From NAT127 sp041655035 (GTDB lineage: Bacteria > Pseudomonadota > Gammaproteobacteria > Pseudomonadales > Porticoccaceae): a stretch of 16,005 nucleotides of DNA. Shown here piece after piece: positions 7,550 through 12,348 of this stretch. The DNA lies in assembly GCA_041655035.1 (NCBI GenBank), contig JBAZCN010000075.1, forward strand, positions 1 to 16,005. The letters are read 5' to 3'. The notes below the pieces were generated by a model, which ran no database searches, had not been told where the DNA came from, and was given only the letters and a program-made list of their open reading frames with translations. Positions within the stretch are counted from its first letter, which is position 1. Each line of letters opens with the position of its first letter. Made by a program: the position numbers and the translations under genes.

Positions 7550-7990
7550 TCAGTCTTTCAAAACCTCCAGGTTCTCCAGCACTGTCAGCGCCTCGACTCC
7601 CTGCTGCTTGATGATGCTGCTCATGTCCATGTATTCCCGCCAGGCGCTGACCTTGTTGTCGCTGTCGAGTTCAAACACCGCCACCAGAGGAATCTGTATC
7701 CAGCCCTTGTCCGTCAACGCCTGGTCGAGGCGCTCGGTGAACACGTATTTACCGTCGGCGCTGGAGCCGATGGCGAAGATTTCGCTGCGGTTGGATTGGT
7801 AGTTGTCCATCATCGACTGGATCTCGGCGCGGATGGCCTCGCGGCCGTGCAGCGGTTCGGTGACCGGCACCGCCATCTGGTAGACGACGTTTTCGGCGAG
7901 GTAGGACATGGTCTTGTCGAGATCTTCCGGCCAGCCTTTGGCGACGGTGCTGATCAAATCCCTGATCACCTGTTCTTGTTGCGTACCCAT
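7550..7990 (-). CDS. Limonene-1,2-epoxide hydrolase family protein (SnoaL/NTF2-like fold)
   Basis: A 146-residue protein of the usual size for small NTF2-fold enzymes. In the Rhodococcus limonene epoxide hydrolase the active site is Tyr53, Asn55, Arg99, Asp101 and Asp132. Here the equivalents read YQM (Y37, M39), ERLD (R87, D89) and WREYMD (D122), with the surrounding LVAVFELDSDNKVSAWREY typical of the family. The Arg-Asp-Asp triad and the Tyr are kept, while the water-positioning Asn is replaced by Met. Such enzymes add water to an epoxide by one-step general acid/base catalysis; here this is inferred, and a binding or isomerase role is possible. It is probably cytoplasmic, with no signal peptide. 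ATG 7990 has AGGAG seven bases upstream. It is the first enzyme gene after the AraC-type regulator and precedes the molybdoenzyme gene, so it probably heads the operon. Confidence 0.8.
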   Translation of the reverse strand: MGTQQEQVIRDLISTVAKGWPEDLDKTMSYLAENVVYQMAVPVTEPLHGREAIRAEIQSMMDNYQSNRSEIFAIGSSADGKYVFTERLDQALTDKGWIQIPLVAVFELDSDNKVSAWREYMDMSSIIKQQGVEALTVLENLEVLKD

Positions 7991-8122
7991 GGTGTGACTC
8001 CTGTTATCGGTATGGCGACGGTGACGGGCCGGATTCGGGCCGACCCGAGAGGGTATTGTCTGTCAACTCTAGGCAAAACCCGGCCCGGAGTACATCGCTG
8101 CCGCTATCCCCGAAACGCCCAC

Positions 8123-8166
8123 TGCTATTGCTGAATCGCTATAGTCGAGTTGCTAGTGCTGAATCG
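8123..8166. repeat. Direct repeat of 16 bp upstream of the LEH-like gene; candidate operator
   Basis: TGCTATTGCTGAATCG (8123-8138) and TGCTAGTGCTGAATCG (8151-8166) match at 15 of 16 positions with a 28-bp period. They lie in the 200-bp gap between the AraC-type gene and the LEH-like gene, about 130-175 bp upstream of the latter's start on the minus strand. A consensus minus-strand -35 box (TTGACA, complement of 8061-8066) lies between them and the gene, but no good -10 is spaced 16-18 bp from it. AraC-family activators typically bind direct repeats near weak promoters, so this is a plausible but unproven binding site. The rest of the gap shows only short GC-rich dyads. Confidence 0.35.
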
Positions 8167-8190
8167 ACGCCTTTGGCGGCCGTTGGGGCT

Positions 8191-9093
8191 TCAGTGGCGC
8201 GCAAGGCCCTTGCCTTCGCGGAATTCCTGGGGCGTCATGTCGGTGGCCTTGCGGAAGGCGGCGGTAAACGCCGCGGCGTTCTGGAAGCCACAGATATAGG
8301 CCACTTCCTTGATCAGCAGCTGGTCGTCGTGGAGCAGGGTGCGCGCCTTCTTGATACGCGATTCCGCCACGTACTGGCGGAGCGTCACCCCGAGGGTGTT
8401 CCTGAACTTTTCCGAGAGCTGGCGGGGTTGCAGTCCACAGGCGGCGGACAGGTCGACCAGCGAGGGGCCGAGGCCACGGGAGGCTTCGACAAGATCCGTC
8501 AGCGTCTGGATCTGTGCCGGAGACAGTTTGCCGTTATCCGCACGCTCGGGGGAACCCAGCCGCGGATAGTGACGGCGCAGCTCGAAGGCGATCAGGGTCA
8601 GCAGGCTGTCGGTTTGCAATTTGCTGGCAAAGCCCGGGGCGGCGGCTTCCTCGGAAAGCCGGCGCAGCAGGACTTCGAGGAAGGGGTTGTGGATGTTGAT
8701 GGTGGATTCCAGGTCGATATTCTGCCAGCACCATTCAAAACCGCCGAGCAGCCCCAGTTTCGACAGGTCGAACATGCACGACAGGGTGCGCTGGTGGCCG
8801 CGGGTCCACTCCGTGTAGAGGGTGGCGCCGGGGGGCACCAGGAGGATACTGTCGATGGTTTGGCGGGTGCTTCGGGTAGCCTGGGGATCATAGCCGCAGT
8901 ACAGGTGGCGGGCATGGAAGTAGGGCAGTTCGAGAAAACAGAAATTCATCGGTTCGAAGGTCGCTTCGCCGGGTTCGGTCCAATCCACGTTGTGGATCTG
9001 GATGTCATAGGCCTCGTCGCAGAGGCGGCCTTCGAGATAGCGTTTCTGGGGCGGGCGTTTGGCTTTGAATGCCCTGCTGTGCATACTTTCCAT
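8191..9093 (-). CDS. AraC family transcriptional regulator
   Basis: A 300-residue protein with a C-terminal double helix-turn-helix of the AraC/XylS type in roughly the last 95 residues. Markers are LVDLSAACGLQPRQLSEKFRN (first HTH), then VAESRIKKARTLLHDD and EVAYICGFQNAAAFTAAFRKATDMTPQEFRE (second HTH and signature). The N-terminal 190 residues form the divergent cupin-like ligand-sensing region (LLVPPGATLYTEWTRG), so the effector cannot be predicted. It is cytoplasmic and DNA-binding. ATG 9093 was preferred to the adjacent GTG 9096 because GAGG sits five bases upstream of the ATG. A plausible promoter lies at 9142-9170. It is the first gene of the minus-strand block and probably controls the epoxide-hydrolase/molybdoenzyme genes downstream, and possibly the divergent EthD gene. 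This role is inferred from position. Confidence 0.92.
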   Translation of the reverse strand: MESMHSRAFKAKRPPQKRYLEGRLCDEAYDIQIHNVDWTEPGEATFEPMNFCFLELPYFHARHLYCGYDPQATRSTRQTIDSILLVPPGATLYTEWTRGHQRTLSCMFDLSKLGLLGGFEWCWQNIDLESTINIHNPFLEVLLRRLSEEAAAPGFASKLQTDSLLTLIAFELRRHYPRLGSPERADNGKLSPAQIQTLTDLVEASRGLGPSLVDLSAACGLQPRQLSEKFRNTLGVTLRQYVAESRIKKARTLLHDDQLLIKEVAYICGFQNAAAFTAAFRKATDMTPQEFREGKGLARH

Positions 9094-9141
9094 CACGACC
9101 TCATCTCTGGTAGTTATCGATTATGTTGTGTGACCGTGGCA

Positions 9142-9170
9142 ATATTAATACGCTTGCCTGATGGGGACAA
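9142..9170 (-). promoter_or_regulatory. Predicted sigma-70-like promoter of the AraC-type gene
   Basis: On the minus strand, TTGTCC (complement of 9165-9170) and TAATAT (complement of 9142-9147) are separated by exactly 17 bp. Each matches 4 of 6 consensus positions. Transcription would start near 9135, leaving a leader of about 40 bases before ATG 9093. This is the only AT-rich patch in the 350-bp divergent gap between the AraC-type gene and the EthD gene. Confidence 0.4.
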
Positions 9171-9215
9171 ATGCCTGGGTGTTATTGACGTTTCGTCGGC
9201 CGCGCAGAAACCGCC

Positions 9216-9279
9216 GGTGCGCCTCCTGCGTCGGCACACCCTATGAAAGCATAGGGTGTGCTGAGGAACGAAGCGCACC
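9216..9279. repeat. Head-to-head pair of REP-like palindromes
   Basis: A reverse copy (9216-9245, GGTGCGC...CACACCCTATG) is followed after AAAG by a forward copy (9250-9279, CATAGGGTGTG...GCGCACC). The junction is a perfect inverted repeat: CACACCCTATG at 9235-9245 and CATAGGGTGTG at 9250-9260 around a 4-base loop. The two copies carry different centres (CTCCTGCGTCG on one, TGAGGAACGAA on the other), and both types also occur in the other copies in this window. The pair lies between the divergent AraC-type and EthD genes. The rest of the 9097-9446 gap holds the AraC promoter and the EthD ribosome-binding site, and nothing else was recognised. Confidence 0.8.
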
Positions 9280-9446
9280 GCAGGCCGCAGGTGCTGGATC
9301 CGAAAAGCGTCAACAGCCCAGGGAGTTATGAGCGAAGGCTGTACTGGCATCAAATAAAAGCCGTTGAGCCGCGGCGCCCGACGCCATAGGATTGTGGGCG
9401 GATACCCGGCACGAGTCGGCCCCCAGACAATAACGGAGTAGCGATC

Positions 9447-10166
9447 ATGATAAAAACCGTCGGACTTGGAAAAAAATGCGCGGGCAAAACCCGCGAACAG
9501 GCCCAGCAGTACCACATCGACAATCATGCGCCTTTTGGCCGGCGGGTTGCCCAGCCCCTGGGCATGAAGCGCTACGTGGGCTACTACCCGCAGGTGGCCA
9601 CCAATATCGCCGGCGAGCAACTGGCGGACGTGCCCTGGGATTTCATCGTCCCTGAATGGTTCACCGAGGATTTTTTCAACAATATCGAGAATTGGCGGGC
9701 CAACGACCCGGACGGTATCGAGATCACCAAGGATGAGGCGCGCTTCTGCGACCGGGCATCCGGCGTGATGATGGTCTGCGACCATAACCTGATCGTCCCC
9801 GACAGCGGCAAGCCCGGCGTCAACGTCTTCTTCGGCGCCAAGCGCGCGGCCGGCCTGACGCCCCAGGATCACCACGAGAAGCACCGCACCCTGATCGGCC
9901 CCTGGGCGGCCCGGGTCTATGGCAGCGCGCTGCTGGACTACAGCGCTTACTATATCCACGAGGCCTACAGCCTGGAGCAGGGACTGATGGCCGAGGCGCC
10001 CTACGACGTCATGGTGCAGGCCCGCTTCGACGAGGCGGCGATGGCCGACATGGGCGCGTGGATGGCGAGGCCCGATGTCGTCGAACTGCTGGCGGAAGAG
10101 GCCAAGTTCATGGATACCAAGACCCTGGTATCCATGGTGTGTACCTATCATCCTTATGTTGTTTAG
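9447..10166 (+). CDS. EthD domain-containing protein (two tandem dimeric alpha-beta barrel repeats)
   Basis: A 239-residue cytoplasmic protein that looks like two copies of the EthD/ferredoxin-like barrel. The first half has KTREQAQQYHIDNHAPF (residues 14-29), and the second half has GVNVFFGAKRAAGLTPQDHH (124-143) followed by EKHRTLIGPW. Both show a strand, a Gly-Lys turn, then T-x-x-Q/D-x-x-x-x-H, the usual EthD pattern. EthD proteins accompany ether- or aromatic-degrading systems, and related barrels act as monooxygenases, cyclases or chaperones; the activity here cannot be read. ATG 9447 has GGAG nine bases upstream. It is divergent from the AraC-type gene and is bracketed by REP-like pairs at 9216-9279 and 10250-10340. 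The SDR gene follows after 384 bp on the same strand, so it may be part of the same pathway. No terminator was seen after the stop. Confidence 0.8.
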   Translation: MIKTVGLGKKCAGKTREQAQQYHIDNHAPFGRRVAQPLGMKRYVGYYPQVATNIAGEQLADVPWDFIVPEWFTEDFFNNIENWRANDPDGIEITKDEARFCDRASGVMMVCDHNLIVPDSGKPGVNVFFGAKRAAGLTPQDHHEKHRTLIGPWAARVYGSALLDYSAYYIHEAYSLEQGLMAEAPYDVMVQARFDEAAMADMGAWMARPDVVELLAEEAKFMDTKTLVSMVCTYHPYVV

Positions 10167-10249
10167 GTGCGCAGGCATTTAGAGTCTGTTGATGTTTTGA
10201 TATAGGCAGTTGATAAGCAAGGGGTAATTTCCATGGTTGCGGCTTCTGC

Positions 10250-10340
10250 GGTGCGCTTCGTTCCTCAGCGCACCCTATGAACGCATAGAGTGCCTCACCA
10301 CGGGTGAAACCATAGGGTGTGCCGACTCAGGAGGCGCACC
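10250..10340. repeat. Pair of REP-like palindromes between the EthD and SDR genes
   Basis: A reverse copy at 10250-10279 (GGTGCGC...CACCCTATG) is followed by a forward copy at 10311-10340 (CATAGGGTGTGCCGAC...GCGCACC), the same family as at 195-505 and 9216-9279. The 31-base gap between them contains a truncated third copy start (CATAGAGTGC at 10284-10293). They lie in the 384-bp gap between the EthD and SDR genes. The remainder (10341-10550) contains the SDR ribosome-binding site (GAGGA near 10537) and no recognisable terminator or promoter. Confidence 0.8.
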
Positions 10341-10550
10341 GGCGGTCGTCGCCACGTCCGCCGCACCTGCTTTTGGGGGCCGATGAAACGACAATGGAGC
10401 CCAGGCGCGACCTTTGTTTGATGGCTAAAGACTGCTGGGGATTGGCGCGGGCCGCGACCAGCCCTCGGCCCACAATAACGACAAGCCGCCCCAGGCACTC
10501 GTGCGGGTGTTCAGGAGCTGGCATCACGATATTTCAGAGGAAAACCGGCG

Positions 10551-11354
10551 ATGCAAAGACTGAAAGACAAGGTAGCGTTCATTACCGGCGGCGCGGGTGG
10601 TATCGGCGCTGAAACAGCGGCGCGGTTCATCAGCGAAGGCGCCACGGTGGTGGTAGCCGATCTCGATCCGGACCGCGCCCGCGATGTTGCCGGGCAGCTC
10701 GGCCCGCAAGCCCTCTCCATGGCGCTCGATATCGGTGACGAACAGGCATTCAAGCGGGCGCTCGACGCCACCGTCGAGCGCTGCGGCCGGCTCGATATCC
10801 TGTACAACAATGCCGCGCTCACCGACCCGGCCATCCAGCATCAGGATACCGACATCACCACCATTCCGGTCGAGGTCTGGACCCGTATCCTTCATGTCAA
10901 TCTCACCGGCTACATGTTCGGATGCCGCCACGCCATTCCCCATATGGCCGCCAACGGCGGTGGCGCCATCGTCAACATGGCCTCCGGTGCAGGCCAGGCG
11001 GCGGATGCCAGCCGGGTGGCCTACGGCGCGTCAAAAGCCGGGATCATCTCGCTCACCCAGTACATCGCCACCCAGCACGCCCACCAGCGAATCCGCTGTA
11101 ACGCCATCGCGCCGGGACCGGTGATCACTCCGACCTTCCGCAAGGTCGCCCCGGAACTGATCCCCATCATCGGCCGCCATGCGCTGACCCCGGAGCTGGG
11201 CGAACCGGCGGATATCGCCGCCCTGGCGGCATTCCTGGCATCGAGCGAATCCAAATACATCAACGGCCAGGTGATCACCATCGACGGCGGCATGAGCGCC
11301 CACCACGCCCATGTGATGGATTTGCAGGATTATATGAAGGGTGCGGGCGGTTGA
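10551..11354 (+). CDS. Short-chain dehydrogenase/reductase (classical SDR)
   Basis: A 267-residue Rossmann-fold oxidoreductase of normal SDR length. The nucleotide-binding motif is TGGAGGIG (residues 12-19). D37 at the end of the second strand suggests NAD(H) rather than NADP(H). NNA is at 86-88, N117 follows, and the catalytic set is S145, Y158 and K162 (YGASK). The C-terminus ends in ASSESKYINGQVITIDGG, typical of FabG-like and hydroxysteroid-type SDRs, plus about 20 extra residues. It oxidises an alcohol or reduces a ketone of unknown identity in the cytoplasm. ATG 10551 is preceded by AGAGGA at a suitable distance. It converges with the TetR regulator 60 bp downstream, which may control it, and lies 384 bp after the EthD gene on the same strand. 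Confidence 0.93.
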   Translation: MQRLKDKVAFITGGAGGIGAETAARFISEGATVVVADLDPDRARDVAGQLGPQALSMALDIGDEQAFKRALDATVERCGRLDILYNNAALTDPAIQHQDTDITTIPVEVWTRILHVNLTGYMFGCRHAIPHMAANGGGAIVNMASGAGQAADASRVAYGASKAGIISLTQYIATQHAHQRIRCNAIAPGPVITPTFRKVAPELIPIIGRHALTPELGEPADIAALAAFLASSESKYINGQVITIDGGMSAHHAHVMDLQDYMKGAGG

Positions 11355-11414
11355 TGGCGAAGGCCAGGGCTGCGCGTCCGCTTCAACGCGCGCGGTGACT
11401 GCCAGAATCGCGTT

Positions 11415-12077
11415 TCAGGCTTCCGCGCCCAGAGCGTTCAAGGCAAACGCCAGGCACTCTTCCCGCCAGCGTTCGATGCCGGCGGGGGCCGTAAAGTCGA
11501 TGTCCGTGGCTTCCGACATCACCTTGCCGTTGAGGAAGCAGGCGGTGGCGAGATGGAACAGCATCCAGAAGACGATTTCCGCATCGAGACCCTGGCGGAA
11601 AATGCCACGGGCCATGCCCCGCTCGAGTATCGGCCGAAACGCCTGGTCGATGGTGGCGCGCATGGTGGGGATGAAGCGGCTGGAGTGGGTGATGTGTTCA
11701 CCCTGGTGCAGGGCCTGATCGAGGGTGAGCGCGGTGTAGCTCGGGTGCTCGATGAAGTCGTCGATGATCTTGTTGATCAGTTGGGTGATGGCTTCGCGGG
11801 GCTCCAGGGCAATGTAGGACTCGGCTTCGGTGAGCAGGCCCATGCCTGCGGAGACGTTTTCCAGCGTGGCGCGGTAGAGCTGGTCCTTGGTGCGGAAGTA
11901 GTGGTACACCAGCTGCTTGGTGACCTGTGCCTCGCGGGCGATATTCTCGATATTGGCGGCTTCAAAGCCGCGGGTGGAGAATTCTCCCTCGGCGGCCTTG
12001 ATAATTTTTTCCAGGGTGGTTCCCTTGTCTCTCGGCGTGCTCACGGCCACTTGTCCGGTTGTCGAATCTGTTGCCAT
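11415..12077 (-). CDS. TetR family transcriptional regulator
   Basis: About 220 residues. The N-terminal TetR DNA-binding domain spans roughly 20-66, with KIIKAAEGEFSTRGFEAANI leading into ENIAREAQVTKQLVYHYFRTKDQLY, a textbook TetR helix-turn-helix. The C-terminal ligand-binding half is helical and resembles acyl-CoA- or drug-responsive regulators such as CecR/AcrR types, so no effector can be named. The open frame extends upstream to 12179, but the extra residues (MKTPLGDASMITGELATRTR...) do not resemble TetR N-termini, so I chose ATG 12077 (MATDSTT). It has only a weak, distant AAGGG, so the start is uncertain. It converges with the SDR gene (60-bp gap, no terminator seen) and is divergent from dnaX. 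Local repression of the SDR/EthD genes is a guess from position. Confidence 0.88.
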   Translation of the reverse strand: MATDSTTGQVAVSTPRDKGTTLEKIIKAAEGEFSTRGFEAANIENIAREAQVTKQLVYHYFRTKDQLYRATLENVSAGMGLLTEAESYIALEPREAITQLINKIIDDFIEHPSYTALTLDQALHQGEHITHSSRFIPTMRATIDQAFRPILERGMARGIFRQGLDAEIVFWMLFHLATACFLNGKVMSEATDIDFTAPAGIERWREECLAFALNALGAEA

Positions 12078-12220
12078 GTTAACAGCTGCGCCCTTATTTA
12101 TGATAACAACGGTATTTCCACGAGTTCTTGTGGCCAGTTCCCCAGTGATCATAGAGGCATCACCCAATGGGGTCTTCACTCGATGCTTCTTGAGAGACTT
12201 TGAACAGGCTGCGGAATCGG

Positions 12221-12250
12221 GCCGCCTGCTCTGAAAAGAGCGGAGGCGGC
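12221..12250. other. GC-rich hairpin with GAAA tetraloop between tetR-like gene and dnaX
   Basis: GCCGCCT-GCTCT (12221-12232) can pair with AGAGC-GG-AGGCGGC (12237-12250). This gives a 12-bp stem with a two-base bulge and a GAAA loop at 12233-12236. An overlapping alternative stem is GGAGGC/GCCTCC (12242-12257). No T-run follows on either strand. It lies in the divergent gap upstream of the dnaX -10 box. Function is unknown; it may be a structured DNA site or a remnant terminator. Confidence 0.45.
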
Positions 12251-12312
12251 GGCCTCCGGTGTCGGCTCCGCGCCGGGAAATATCAAACCTACCTCCCCCC
12301 GTCCCATCACCG

Positions 12313-12318
12313 TATAAT
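12313..12318 (+). promoter_or_regulatory. Consensus -10 box upstream of dnaX
   Basis: A perfect TATAAT lies 30 bases before the dnaX start codon. Transcription would begin around 12325, giving a leader of about two dozen bases. No convincing -35 hexamer is found 16-18 bp upstream, and there is no TG immediately before the box. Confidence 0.45.
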
Positions 12319-12348
12319 GCCCCGCTCAGTTCTCCTATCAGGTTAGCG

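Noticed and set aside
12078..12179. 34-residue N-terminal extension of the TetR-type regulator
   Set aside because: Composition unlike TetR N-termini; ATG 12077 gives a normal length. The evidence is modest because neither start has a strong Shine-Dalgarno.
12259..12348. In-frame 30-residue extension of dnaX
   Set aside because: It lies upstream of the predicted -10 box, has no DnaX similarity, and MSYQVLARKWRP at 12349 is the conserved N-terminus.
12180..12348. Signal recognition particle RNA (ffs) near dnaX
   Set aside because: I looked for the conserved GGTCAGGTCCGGAAGGAAGC core and did not find it; only hairpins without that motif are present.
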